Below, piece by piece: positions 1-9,996 of a stretch of 64,000 bases of DNA (positions within the stretch are counted from its first letter, which is position 1; every line of letters begins with the position of its first letter). The notes under the pieces are model-generated. The model had not been told where the DNA came from. It saw nothing but the letters and a program-made list of their open reading frames with translations, and did no database searches. The stretch is from Bidens hawaiensis. Its lineage: Eukaryota; Streptophyta; Magnoliopsida; Asterales; Asteraceae. The stretch spans positions 310,001 through 374,000 of the forward strand of contig JAIQDT010001934.1 in NCBI GenBank assembly GCA_021521415.1, given 5' to 3'. The translations under genes and the position numbers were made by a program.

Positions 1-427
1 GGATATTATGAGGATTCCCAACCTTTAAGCATGGCGTGTAGCCATATGGGATATTATGAGGATTTCCAACCTTTAAGTATGGCGCGTAGCCATATGGGAT
101 ATTATGAGGATTCCCAACCTTTAAGTTTGGCGCGTAGCCATATGGGATATTATGAGGATTCCCAACCTTTAAGTTTGGCGCGTAGCCATATGGGATATTA
201 TGAGGATTCCCAACCTTTAAGTTTGGCGCGTAGCCATATGGGATATTATGAGGATTCCCAACCTTTAAGTTTGGCGCGTAGCCATATGGGATATTATGAG
301 GATTCCCAACCTTTAAGTTTGGCGCGTAGCCATATGGGATATTATGAGGATTCCCAACCTTTAAGTTTGGCGCGTAGCCATATGGGATATTATGAGGATT
401 CCCAACCTTTAAGTTTGGCGCGTAGCC
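1..427. repeat. 48-bp minisatellite, nine units
   Basis: Nine head-to-tail units start at 1, 49, 97, 145, 193, 241, 289, 337 and 385; the last is partial. Units are near-identical; the first two carry a few differences. Because 48 is divisible by three, the plus strand is open throughout and reads as a 16-residue repeat (SHMGYYEDSQPLSLAR). I think that is incidental: the array lies inside a minus-strand LTR element. A related single-copy motif (ATGGCTACGCGCC followed by AAAGGTTTGGGA-like sequence) occurs just before the LTR at 30671 and 61562, so the array looks like amplification of element sequence. Confidence 0.9.
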
Positions 428-926
428 TGATGCGCGCATGCACGGCGATAGAGTGGTGACTCGCGAGTGCGCGTGCATGGCGGAGGTCTCTTGCGCAAAA
501 CCCACATGGTGGTTTCCGCGGTGGCACATGCATGGCTGTGGAGTGAGAATCCACGGGCGCGCGTACATGGCGGCGGAAATCTGATACTTTCTGGATCTGC
601 AATTTAAGAGTTAGATCTGCAATTTTAAACCTAAAATCCAGGTCTGTAATCTAGATCTAGATCTGTAAATCAGATCTAGATAGATCTGAAGCTCGGAGCA
701 GATTTAAAACCATCACAGATCCGGAGACTTGACCATTCGAGTCAGGCAGTTTCTTTTCGCACAGATCTGGAAGCCTCTTTTAGATCTATGGATCTTTTTG
801 AGCTTTAATAGAACAAGCCTTGAAGCCTTTTTCTGTAAACTTCCGGATCTGAATTTCCTGGGAGAGATCTGACAGCCGAGATGAAGATCGAAGGGTAGTT
901 CGTTGCCGTCCCACGGATGGCGCCAA

Positions 927-1331
927 TGTCGAAGCATGAAATGAATCTGACCTGATCCATGACGATGTTTCCACGGATTTTCGAGATGAACGAACCACGT
1001 CTTGATCTTCTTCTTCGGCTGCTTGAGACCTGCAATGGTTTTTCGGGGGTGTGGAGGTGACTGCTAAGAAATCTAAAAGATCTCTTGTTTACAGACATAA
1101 AAAAGTGGTGGTGGCTCTTATTGAGCATGACCCCTTAATAAGGAGGTGGAGACCTCCTTATATAGAGAGTCTCATGGCCATCATCATGGTACCCTAATGG
1201 ACCTAGCCCAGTTAGGGTTACCTCCACAAAACCCCCTCAGCCCAATAACATTGTATTAGTCCATATAATAAAATAAGCCAAACATAATAAATTTAGGGTC
1301 GTAAAACCGGGTTTAGTACCATACCCCTACA
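927..1331 (-). repeat. 5' LTR of the Gypsy-type element (405 bp)
   Basis: On the minus strand it starts TGTAGGGGTATGG and ends TTCGACA. It contains a TATATAA-like promoter motif around 1155-1165 and a stretch reading TCTGTAAACAAGAG. It is recognisably related to the LTRs at 30671 and 61562 (shared CTTAGCAGTCACCTCCAC and TCTGTAAACAAGAG) but well diverged, so it is a different family member. The primer-binding-like sequence abuts it at 909-926. Confidence 0.75.
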
Positions 1332-1728
1332 CGAACCAACACTAACCAGCTCAGTGTAACCTAAACTTTTCCTTAACAACGTTGCTAATGCAACTGAGTC
1401 AATTCCTTCACCGGTTAATGCAATCTGATCTTTATTTGAACCAACGAAAGACATCGATTCCACACCTGTTTAGCCATTCGCAAATCTTGACTAGTTAACT
1501 TTTCAGATTATTTAAATCTAAACTAATATGTAAGGAAAATTAAGTAATATGTTTTGAACAACTTACCCGGGACACCAACAGCGATCTTCAGAGCCTTACG
1601 GCTTTTCTTCTCGTTGTTCACCGCCATCTTCACAACAATCTTTTGCTGCATAAGCAATCAGTGTACAAATTGAGGTCAAGAATGTTATAACCAAATTGAA
1701 TAACTGAATAGGTTTCTACCTTGGCCAT
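1293..1728 (-). pseudogene. HIPP-a, unit A: HMA protein cut by an LTR, CaaX tail lost
   Basis: Minus-strand exons are 1720-1728 (MAK), 1567-1645 and 1332-1465, with GT/AG splice sites matching the intact copies at 31162 and 62053. The HMA domain (about residues 4-75) is complete, with AVNNEKK where canonical members carry the metal-binding CxxC. After SVGS the LTR begins. Reading on adds 13 LTR-encoded residues (from CRGMV) and stops at 1293-1295. The predicted 86-residue chimera lacks the proline/alanine-rich tail and the C-terminal CSIM prenylation box, so if made it should be soluble rather than membrane-anchored. Its polyadenylation signal must come from the LTR. It may be expressed as a truncated protein or be dead. 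Confidence 0.8.
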
Positions 1729-1737
1729 TTCTATGAA

Positions 1738-3443
1738 CTTGATGATGATCTGATGCTAACACGTGTGTGTTTTGGATCGACTTGCTCACTCGAGTTATGA
1801 GGACTTGAAGAACGTTAAGAATATCCAGTATTTATAGATGAATCCATGGCGTGGAGGCCATCCTAATGGAAAGCTTAACCAACGCGTAATACATATTATA
1901 ACTAATCATTATACTTTATAAAAAGCTGAAGCATATTAGTTATAATTTATAGTATATGAATCGTACATTCATATTTAAAAAAAATTACATTAAAATATTT
2001 TGTTTGCCTTGGCATTACCTTTTTTGAATTCTTTATTATTAACCCCAGGACTTTCATAATTAAACTTTATAAAAGTTTGATTGACCAAAAAGTTTGTGAA
2101 TTTATCATTGACCCTTAAGACCTTTCTTTTCTGGCGTCTATTCCTATAATAAGTGTTATATGGATTAAACTAATCCACTATTTTATTGGTCTAGTAAACC
2201 CACTCATATTTGTTCTAACTACAAACTGCCCAAGTTACATAATTTGGTCATGCTTTTATCACTGGAATAAGTTGTAAAACGCTTATAATGACTGCACACA
2301 CATACACACATATATATACACACGTAAATTTTCGATATTTGAAACTTCCATTATTTAGTTTGCGTAAAATAATGAGAGGAGATATATAACAATTTTCCTT
2401 TTTTTGGAAAGACTGTTCATAGTTTTGATGATATTGACCACCACTTTGAAAGGTTGATAAGGTGTTACCATAATCAATTATTTTTTGAGATATAAACTTA
2501 CCTAAAATCACATAATATTAAGTCTGTTAGCTAAAACCACTTATTTATTTGCAAACCCACCAATTTCAGAAAAAAAACATATATACTATAAAGGAAACGA
2601 TTGTTGAACGATTTGAATGTGATTATGATGATTACGAAGTGGTGACGGTGATTCCTTTCATATATGGGCGCCAATGATGTTTTGGCAACCACAGCGTCGG
2701 TTTAACAAGGGGGTGCAACTTTGCGACACATCACTTAGTTTATATTTGCCAAATTACAAGTTTTGCCCAAACTACCTATTGATTACATTCTAGGCTAAGT
2801 GAGTTTTCTAACAAAGTAACTAATCCCTAATGAATTAGCAAGATTGGGATTAACTAACACAATTGAGCTATGATACAATTCTACCAACGCTCCTAATTCA
2901 TGGAGCAACTCAAACTATGTTCTCATGCATGCACCATGGTAGTGTTAATTTCAGTTTGCTTTGTTTGATTAAATTATTTCCCAATTCTAGGTAATGTGTC
3001 TTATTATTAGGAGAGTTGGTAGTTTCCTTAATTTGATTAGCCTGTAAATGGTTTGTTTGATTAAAATTCAAGGTAACGAAAATACAGTAAATTGGAAGCA
3101 AGGTGTCGTTCACTTCTCTGATATATCGGGAGTGTTTGGTTACTACATAAGGCAGAATCTTGAGATTGACCATCTTAAATCGGTCTATAACACTTTAATA
3201 AACTAGTTTTATCCCGGAATATTAGGTTGGGTTTCCTCGAACATGCTGGAAAACAAAATTTGAAATGACATTTCCAAAGGAAAGTAAGAGTAATAAATAA
3301 AGTTAATTGTGTTACATCACAATATTGACATGAAGCCTCATTTTATGTTTATGCAGACAAAATTATGTTACAATTACACAAATTCCGAATCAAATTACTT
3401 ATAATAAGCTGGTTTGATCTCTCGTTGTATCAGTTGATGAATC
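1738..3443. other. Promoter of HIPP-a and spacer to HIPP-b
   Basis: A minus-strand TATAAATA lies at 1829-1836, about 100 bp upstream of the HIPP-a start. The rest is AT-rich with no convincing gene; an 87-codon minus-strand frame at 2910-3173 resembles nothing I know. About 2100-2215 and 2700-2800 match the HIPP-b upstream region (4310-4450 and 4660-4760): TCTGGCGTCT, TTGGTCTAG, and ACTACCTATT near a GACACATC word. This shows an older local duplication that included promoter sequence. Confidence 0.6.
1829..1836 (-). promoter_or_regulatory. TATA box of HIPP-a (unit A)
   Basis: The minus strand reads TATAAATA 101 bp upstream of the ATG. The same motif occurs at the same distance in unit B (31788-31795) and unit C (62679-62686). 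Confidence 0.6.
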
Positions 3444-3999
3444 TCACATGATTGTGCAAGAGGGATCGTTGTTATAGGGGCCTTCGTATACATGATACGG
3501 CACACTGTAGTTATAATGGTGAGTATAAATTGGTGGCAACACGGGCGCTTGTGTCTGACCTGTGGCAGCACTGGCAGGAGCAACAGGTTTCTTCTCCTCT
3601 ACCGAACCAACACTAACAAGCTCAGCGTAACCTACACTTTTCCTTAACAACGTTGCTAATTCAACTGAGTCGATTTTCTCACCGGTCAATGCAATCTGAT
3701 CTTTATCTGAACCAACGAAAGACACCGATTCCACACCTGTTTAGCCATTCACAAATCATGTCTAGTTAATTTTTCGGATGATTTAAATCTCACCTTATGT
3801 AAAGGAAGAATAAGTAATATGTTTTGAACATCTTACCCGGGACACCAACAGCGATCTTCAGAGCCTTACGGCTTTTCTTCTCGTTGTTCATTGCCATCTT
3901 CACAACAATCTTTTGCTGCATAAGCAATCAATTGTACAAATTGAGGTCAAGAATGTTATAACCAAATTGAATAACTGAACAAGTTTCTACCTTGGCCAT
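3444..3999 (-). CDS. HIPP-b, unit A: HMA-domain isoprenylated protein without CxxC
   Basis: Three minus-strand exons: 3991-3999 (MAK), 3837-3915 (QKIVVKMAVNNEKKSRKALK...) and 3444-3736, giving 126 residues. The HMA beta-alpha-beta fold covers about residues 4-75. The usual MxCxxC loop is replaced by MAVNNEKK, so copper or zinc binding at the classic site is unlikely. A proline/alanine- and tyrosine-rich linker follows, and the protein ends in CTIM, a CaaX prenylation box. HIPPs are membrane-associated; CxxC-less HMA proteins include rice Pi21-like proteins and integrated HMA decoys in NLRs bound by fungal effectors. That link is family knowledge, not shown here. The start is fixed by exon structure shared with HIPP-a, which lies 2.27 kb downstream in the same orientation. 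A TATA box sits at 4124-4131. Confidence 0.85.
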
Positions 4000-4123
4000 T
4001 TCTATGAAAATTAATGATGATCTGATGCTAACAAATTTGTGTTTTGGATTGACTCGTTCTCTCGTGTTATGAGGACTTGGAGAAGGTGTTAAAAGAATGA
4101 GCAAGAATGTTAAGAATCTCCGG

Positions 4124-4131
4124 TATTTATA
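4124..4131 (-). promoter_or_regulatory. TATA box of HIPP-b (unit A)
   Basis: TATAAATA on the minus strand, about 125 bp upstream of the ATG, in a sequence context homologous to the HIPP-a promoter. Confidence 0.6.
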
Positions 4132-4802
4132 GATGAATCCATGGCGTGGAGGCTATTCAACTGGAAAGCTTTAACCAACGCGTAACAAATATAAAATTGC
4201 ATATTCAACTTTATAAAAAGCTCAAGCATATAATTAATATACTTTGTATCCCCTTTTGGGTTCTTTATTATTAACAAACGACTCACATCAACTTTACAAA
4301 GAATTTTGGGAGAACTTTCTTTTCTGGCGTCTTTTCCTTATATAAAATAATAACCAAATCTCAATATTGGTCTAGAAAACCTACCATATATATATATCAC
4401 TTATCACATTAAATGATAAGTGGTCATGTAGAGCACGAGCACAAAGTAAAAACAGATAGAATTATCACCTACGTGAAGGATTGCCAAACAATATCATACT
4501 ATACAACTTTTAAGGAAGATTATGAATTGATATTTATTCGAGAGCTACACGAGTTAAATTGCGTCTAATTTAATCTAACGCTCACATTGGATGATCGACA
4601 CGAAAATGAAATTAAATATAAAGTGTTGACCATTGAGGCCTCTTATAGGAGCTGGTACCATCGCGTGGGTTCAATAACGGGATGTGACACATCTTTTAAT
4701 TTGTCTTCGTTAAGTTACAACTTTTGAACGAACTACCTATTATTATATTCTAAGCACTGACTATGCTAATAAGTTATCTAAGTTTATGATTAAACTTCAA
4801 TA

Positions 4803-4844
4803 CGGACAAAAGCGATAGCTGGATTCCAAACTATCGACATAATG
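4803..4844 (-). pseudogene. Relic of NAC exon 1
   Basis: About 42 bases match the neighbouring NAC exon 1 (coding for ADSLEPGYCFCP) with only a few substitutions. Here the minus strand reads GTCGATAGTTTGGAATCC where the gene has GCCGATAGTCTGGAACCC. Beyond this the match stops, although an open minus-strand frame spans about 4790-5034 (up to 70 codons) that I do not recognise. The fragment lies between HIPP-b and the NAC gene, suggesting a second NAC copy was once in the local duplication. Confidence 0.55.
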
Positions 4845-5034
4845 CTTTGGGTGCGGTTTGGATTGCAAGCAACGTCTTGAAACACAAAGGCTTGTTTAGC
4901 CACATTACGTGACCATGAGGATACTTCCCACACATTAGGCTTCCCACTTTCCTTATTGCTAAACGAACAATATGTAGGGAAGGCTCCCAAGTAAAAAAGC
5001 ATAAAATAACAAGAAAATCAAATATTCCACCCAT

Positions 5035-5312
5035 CTGAAGAGAAACATTCTAAGGAATTGAAATAGATCAACACCCATTAAAAAAGTATTTATGACATAG
5101 GTATATCAACAAATTAGATGCTGGTTATGCAAATGCATTTTCAAAATGAAGAAATACGTTTGGACAAATGATATCTTAAAACATGTTCATCAAGAAACCC
5201 CAATATCTTGATCAAGGCCGAAGTATGGCTGTGTCTCTGAAGACGGATCTTCATTAGTACTATCTGGCCAAGTCACTAGAGTTGGATCTTCATGCGGAAA
5301 GTCTGTCAAGAA
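5035..5312. other. Spacer 3' of the NAC gene
   Basis: I see no gene. It contains the presumed NAC 3' untranslated region on the minus strand, just beyond the stop at 5313-5315. Confidence 0.5.
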
Positions 5313-6604
5313 TCACGGAGGTAGATCTTCGAAAAAGTTGTTTACCCAAGACATTGGATCAGTAGGGTCATCAAGGCTGTCTGTTGAAGTCGGTGTATAT
5401 GGATCCGTTCCCATCGTGTTATCACCACCGTTGTTGTCCGAATAAGGCCCAGCGTGTTCTCTTGCAAATTGTTGAACAAAAGTTTCAACTGCTCTACCTG
5501 ACCTCCTAAGGTTAGAGTTTATTCTCATGTGCATAATGTTGTCAACAGGTTGCTGTGATGGCTTAGGAGGAAATGGCCGACGACTCCCATCAATGTTGTT
5601 AACTGGTTGCGGTAAAGTTTGAGGAGGAAATGGCTGATCACACCCATCAATGTTGTTAAGTGATTGCTGATACGTTGTAGACATAAACCTCACTGGTGTA
5701 GCAATCTCAACATCTATTGTCGAGTCTGGGAAGTGTTCTGGTCCATTAGGTAAATTACCTGCCGATACTCTTCGTTTTCTAGTTGGAGGTTCATCATCAA
5801 TTTGGTTTTGTTCTTGATTCCGTCTGTTCTGAATTTTTCTGGACTGTTTATTGTTATCAGTTAGGATCATCACCGGCGCCTTCTTGTAAACTTCGCACAA
5901 CACACAATCACTTAGCTACAAAAACAAGGAAAGTTGGCCATGCTAGAATCATATGACGGACATGTTAAGAAATTACACACGTATACATACCTTGTTTCCA
6001 TCGCTTCCGATAGGGAGATTCGGATCATTGGTGGTATATAGTCATGCATTAGCCATGACGTCTTTTTCCCCTTGTCATCATAATAAGCTAAACTTCTTTT
6101 ACTTCCAACCGCTTCTCTCGCTTTATTATAAACCGTTGTATATCTCTGTGATGCTTTCCAAGATCCAAAGTTCTTGGTTTTTCTGTTAGGTAAGTCCCCT
6201 TTTGGATATTTTCTATCTCTAGATGTCAGAAAGTACCACTTGTTTTCGTGCGATAAGTATCGTTCTGTCATCAAGAAAACATTCAAATTAATTGTGTTAA
6301 AAGAAAAAAAATACAAAACAAGAAACGATCAAGATTAATTATACTCTTATTTAAGGTCATATGTACAAGTTAATTAAAGGGTGGGAAGTTGTTACTAACC
6401 AGACAGTTCTTGGGGATGGTAGTCGTAAAGATTGACCACGTGTAACCGGCACTTAGGGTGGTTTCCAGTTTGTATCTTCTTTTTCAAATAGTGGACGATG
6501 AGATCGTAGTCCGTCGGACAAAAGCAATAGCCGGGTTCCAGACTATCGGCATAATCAGGCTCTTCTTGTCTACTAGATCGAATGATTTGTTGTTCACCGT
6601 CCAT
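5313..6604 (-). pseudogene. NAC transcription factor, unit A: frameshifted, C-terminus lost
   Basis: Minus-strand exons are 6400-6604, 5991-6264 and 5313-5915, as in the intact copy at 35273-36562. NAC subdomains are visible: LEPGYCFCPTDYDLIVHYL (A), NLYDYHP (B), NKWYFLTSRDRKYP (C) and NFGSWKAS...KTSWLMH (D). Around 6036-6042 unit A has TATATAGTCATG where unit B has TATACTCATG, a net gain of 2 bp. Exon 2 then reads MHDYIPPMIR instead of MHEYTTNDPN, and after splicing the frame gives one serine and a TAA at the start of exon 3. The product would be about 160 residues: the NAC core without subdomain E end or the 200-residue C-terminal region. It is either a dead gene or a truncated NAC able to compete with the full-length one. 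Confidence 0.8.
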
Positions 6605-6663
6605 TTAGATTGATCTGGGTGACAAAAATTTTGATGAGACTTAGAATGAATAAGGGGAAAAGA

Positions 6664-6670
6664 TTATATA
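6664..6670 (-). promoter_or_regulatory. TATA box of the NAC gene (unit A)
   Basis: TATATAA on the minus strand, about 60 bp upstream of the ATG at 6602-6604. The palindromic MITE starts about 230 bp further upstream. Confidence 0.5.
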
Positions 6671-6897
6671 AGTAGTGTCATGAAAAAATTGACTTTTAAT
6701 TACTGGATTTCGTTATTCACGGCCAAAGTCTCGCTTATTGTCGTTCTAAGGGTTTTGGGTAATATAAGATAGTCGGTGTTTGTATTTTAAAATTTTAAAT
6801 GTCATATTATGCAAGGAAGTAGTGATATGTGCAAGTGATATAGTTTATTTTTAATGAGATTTGAGTATTCTGTTCCTGGAGATATCATTTTTAGATA

Positions 6898-7450
6898 GAG
6901 TTAAGTGCCATTTTAGTGCCTGTGGTTTGGCCAACTACGTAACTTTAGTACCTATTCTTTATTTTGTGCAAATGGCTACCTCAGTTTCAAAAAACTTGCA
7001 ATTTTAGTACTTTTTCTAACCCCGTCTATTTTTCCGTTAAGTTAGGGATAATTTAGTAACTTCGTTATTTTCTTTTCTTTTAAATGCTTATATCTTGTAA
7101 ATCCTAAATCTCCAAATCATAACATTAAAATTCAAACCCTAAATCCCCAAATATCATAAAAATTTAAACCCTATGATATGGAGAAAGGGTTTGGGGATTT
7201 AGGATTTGGATTTTGATGTTATGATTTCGGGATTTAGGGTTTACAAGATATAAGCGTTTAAAAGAAAAGAAAAAGACAAAGAAAATAACGAAGTTACCAA
7301 ATTATCTCTCACTTAACGGAAAAAATAGACGGGTTAGAAAAGAAGTACTAAAAATGCAAGAAACTGAGGTAGCCATTTGCACAAAATAAATAATATGTAT
7401 TAAAGTTGCGTAGTTGGCCAAACCACAGGTACTAAACTGGTACTTAACTC
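6898..7450. mobile_element. Mutator-type foldback MITE (553 bp palindrome)
   Basis: The termini are GAGTTAAGTGCC... and ...GGTACTTAACTC, inverted repeats extending through almost the whole element (arms about 270 bp, meeting near 7170). It is flanked by a perfect 9-bp direct repeat TTTTAGATA (6889-6897 and 7451-7459), the target-site length of Mutator-like elements. There is no coding sequence. Transcription across it would give a long hairpin RNA. It lies in the NAC upstream region. Confidence 0.85.
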
Positions 7451-7508
7451 TTTTAGATAACCTGATTTAATTTAGATTCTAACTAGTTTTAAAAATGCAA
7501 GTGATATA

Positions 7509-7930
7509 TCAAGTCCCGTAATTCAAGTCCCATATCGATAATCAACACACAAACTAAACGAATAACTTGCGTTTATATTAATAATAAAATATGACTCTAA
7601 AAACTGATTACAAACCCTCAAACCCTAACTCGGTTTGACTCTTTAACTCGGTTACATCTAGATGAACCCTAACTCGGTTACATCTCGTGTGTGCCTCTTG
7701 GATGAACCCTAACTCGGTTGCATCTCACACCACCACAATCTATAATGTCTAACCATGACATGTTTATATAGACTTAACCTAACTTGTTATCAAAGGCATT
7801 ACCTATTATAATTACAGTACAATTAGGAAACATAATGTAATTAGGAAACACAACCAGTTATACCAGCTTGTCAATATTAGTCCCTCAAGTTCACCGACTT
7901 GTGACTTAGAATCTGAAATTACTTCCAACA
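7509..7930 (-). repeat. 3' LTR of Copia element 1 (422 bp)
   Basis: On the minus strand it starts TGTTGGAAG and ends GGGACTTGA. It contains tandem copies of a roughly 26-bp unit with core AACCCTAACTCGGTTACATC (plus strand). It has fewer copies of that unit than the partner LTR, which explains part of the 36-bp length difference. Confidence 0.8.
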
Positions 7931-9026
7931 ATCACCCCCTAATTTCTGACTCTAAATAAGTGGTCATTCAACTCCGAGCATGTCTCTTTTGCCCTGTTTG
8001 ATTTAACCCATGAACTTGACCTTCTCGGTTTTCACAACCATTTTCGCCTTGATATCCCCGGAACTTTTCTTGATCCATAGATGTGTTATTCGACTCCCCC
8101 GAACTCGACTACCTCTGTAACCCTGTCCCCCAACCATTCATTCGGTCGTATGAAAACGCATAACCACTCCTTTGGTTACGATTCCGGTCATCTAATCGAG
8201 CAGACAACAATCTTCCTTGATCATCTCCTGTTCCCGAATCAAACCACAAGCACATCGTTTAAATCAATAGACTGGCCAAACATAACTCGTTTAACCCTTG
8301 TAAAATCGAACTCCAAGTTAAACGCGCTTGTCCAACCCCTTGCTCCAGTCCGTCGGAACAATATGAACAAATCAATTCCGAACAACTTTTCAGAACCGAA
8401 ATCGCTTGCTCGTAAAATAAAGTATATCAAACCCTGGTTAATACCTAACTCGTAAGCCAATAAAATATGAACATTGAATTGAACCGTCCTGTTCAACACA
8501 AATAAAAACCAATAATAATGATCAAACCGTCTTATGTAACCTATAATAATAAGTTCAAGCAGTTGAACCAAAAGAAAGAAAATAAAACACCTTTTTTTTC
8601 CTTCTTGAACTCCTCGTGAACCAAAAAAATAAACTTTTTAAATTTTGTTTTATCCTCACGATAGGAACCAGTAGTCACCACACAAATATTTTGCCCTTTT
8701 CACTTCTCACACCTTTAATAATATACTTTAATTACAAAACCATATCACTGTAGAAACTAGTTTCCGATGCAAGATTTTTTTTTCCCACAGCGGAATCCTG
8801 ATTAGAAACCCTTTGTTTCTGAGATGTTGCTGAACGAACAACCTAATCGTTGCGCCGCCGTAACAGTACCCACACCGCTGCTCCTATGTATCGGTACAAA
8901 CCCAACTTGGTCCGATATTCGCCGATTGATAGCTCCTCTCAAGCCATCAATCGCCGCCAATCACTATACCGTTGATCTGCCTCACTGCCGATCAAAGTTA
9001 ACTCGATTATCGATTTCTTGAACTTG

Positions 9027-9038
9027 GCTCTGATACCG
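9027..9038 (-). other. Primer-binding site of Copia element 1
   Basis: The minus strand reads CGGTATCAGAGC two bases inside the 5' LTR; the consensus for initiator-Met tRNA priming is TGGTATCAGAGC. Confidence 0.7.
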
Positions 9039-9040
9039 AT

Positions 9041-9498
9041 TCAAGTCCTGTAATTCAAGTCCCTTATCGATAATCAACACACAAATTAAACGAATAACTC
9101 GCGTTTATATTAATCAGAAAATATCACTCTAAAAACTGATTACAAACCCTCAAACCCTAACTCGGTTTGACTCTTGATGAACCCTAACTCAGTTACATCT
9201 AGATGAACCCTAACTCGGTTACATCTAGATGAACCCTAACTCGGTTACATCTCGTGTGTGCCTCTTAGATGAACCCTAACTCGGTTGCATCTCACACCAC
9301 CACAATCTATAATGTCTAACCATGACATGTTTATATAGACTTAACCTAACTTGTTATCAAAGACATTACCTATTATAATTATAGTACAATTAGGAAACAT
9401 AATGTAGTTAGGAAACACAACCAATTATGACCAACTTGTCAATATTAGTCCCTCAAATTCACCGACTTGTGACTTAGAGTCTGAAATTACTTCCAACA
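9041..9498 (-). repeat. 5' LTR of Copia element 1 (458 bp)
   Basis: Homologous to 7509-7930, with the same TGTTGGAAG...GGACTTGA ends and an extra copy of the AACCCTAACTCGGTTACATC unit. The LTRs share a TATATAG-type promoter motif. Confidence 0.8.
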
Positions 9499-9503
9499 AT
9501 ATA

Positions 9504-9996
9504 TGTTAAAAAAAATATAAATCACGTTCTATCTGAAATAAATAGACAAAATGTACTACAAGTTTATGAAACAAAATTCATACATACAAACATATATATA
9601 CAAAACTAGAGAAAATTATCAAAATGACTCTTTTGACCCACTAGATTCCATGAACTTCCACGGAATTCAAATGTCCCTATAAATTAATATCCTCAAATGG
9701 AACAAAGTTTTCGAGAAATAGTAGCGGCAAATTCACTGCTAATGCAAATGCGTCACTAATACCTTATTGACACCGCCAATCTAAGTTGTCGCCACTAAGG
9801 CTTCACTAGAGATTTTGTTGAAAACTTTATGCCATTCGGGAGACGGAATTTTTACGTTTCTTACGCAACAAAACACGATTAATTTGCACAGGTGTTTGAA
9901 TATGTAAAAGAAACAAAAACGATATTAATTTCTCATTGAAATGGATATTACGATATAAAAATTTCTATAAACACGAGATGTACGCGTTGTCGGAGC
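9504..9996. other. Gene-free spacer
   Basis: AT-rich sequence between the two Copia elements. I find no coding or RNA gene. Confidence 0.5.

Larger units (their letters stand above)
1..1331 (-). mobile_element. Gypsy-type LTR element, 5' part (continues off the left edge)
   Basis: Read on the minus strand, this begins with a TG...CA LTR (1331 down to 927), then a primer-binding-like TTGGCGCCATCCGTGGGA, then non-coding internal sequence rich in AGATCTG words, and then the 48-bp array. That LTR/PBS layout is typical of plant Gypsy elements. I see no gag or pol, so this is a non-autonomous element or only its leader. It is inserted in the last exon of the HIPP gene at 1332. The far LTR and the target-site duplication lie outside the window, so completeness cannot be judged. 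Confidence 0.75.
7509..9498 (-). mobile_element. Non-autonomous Copia-type LTR retrotransposon, element 1
   Basis: Two LTRs (7509-7930 and 9041-9498) flank about 1.1 kb, with a perfect 5-bp target-site duplication ATATA (7504-7508 and 9499-9503). Transcription direction is minus: the PBS next to the right LTR reads CGGTATCAGAGC (initiator-Met tRNA type, one change from TGGTATCAGAGC), and a purine tract AATTAGGGGGTGA adjoins the left LTR. The internal part lacks recognisable protease, integrase or RT; the open frames at 8081-8571 and 8824-9021 look incidental. It shares internal sequence with the element at 10078, which lies in the opposite orientation. Confidence 0.85.

Noticed and set aside
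1..427. CRISPR-like array
   Set aside because: Units follow head-to-tail with no spacers, and the rest of the window is plant nuclear DNA.
31..459. 142-codon plus-strand frame with 16-residue repeats as a gene
   Set aside because: It arises from a 48-bp tandem array inside an LTR element of opposite orientation and has no promoter or other gene feature.
2910..3173. 87-codon minus-strand frame as a small gene
   Set aside because: No family resemblance and no promoter signal. It lies in an AT-rich spacer.
8081..8571. Opposing frames inside Copia element 1 as genes
   Set aside because: They overlap each other on both strands within a non-autonomous retroelement and show no known domain.
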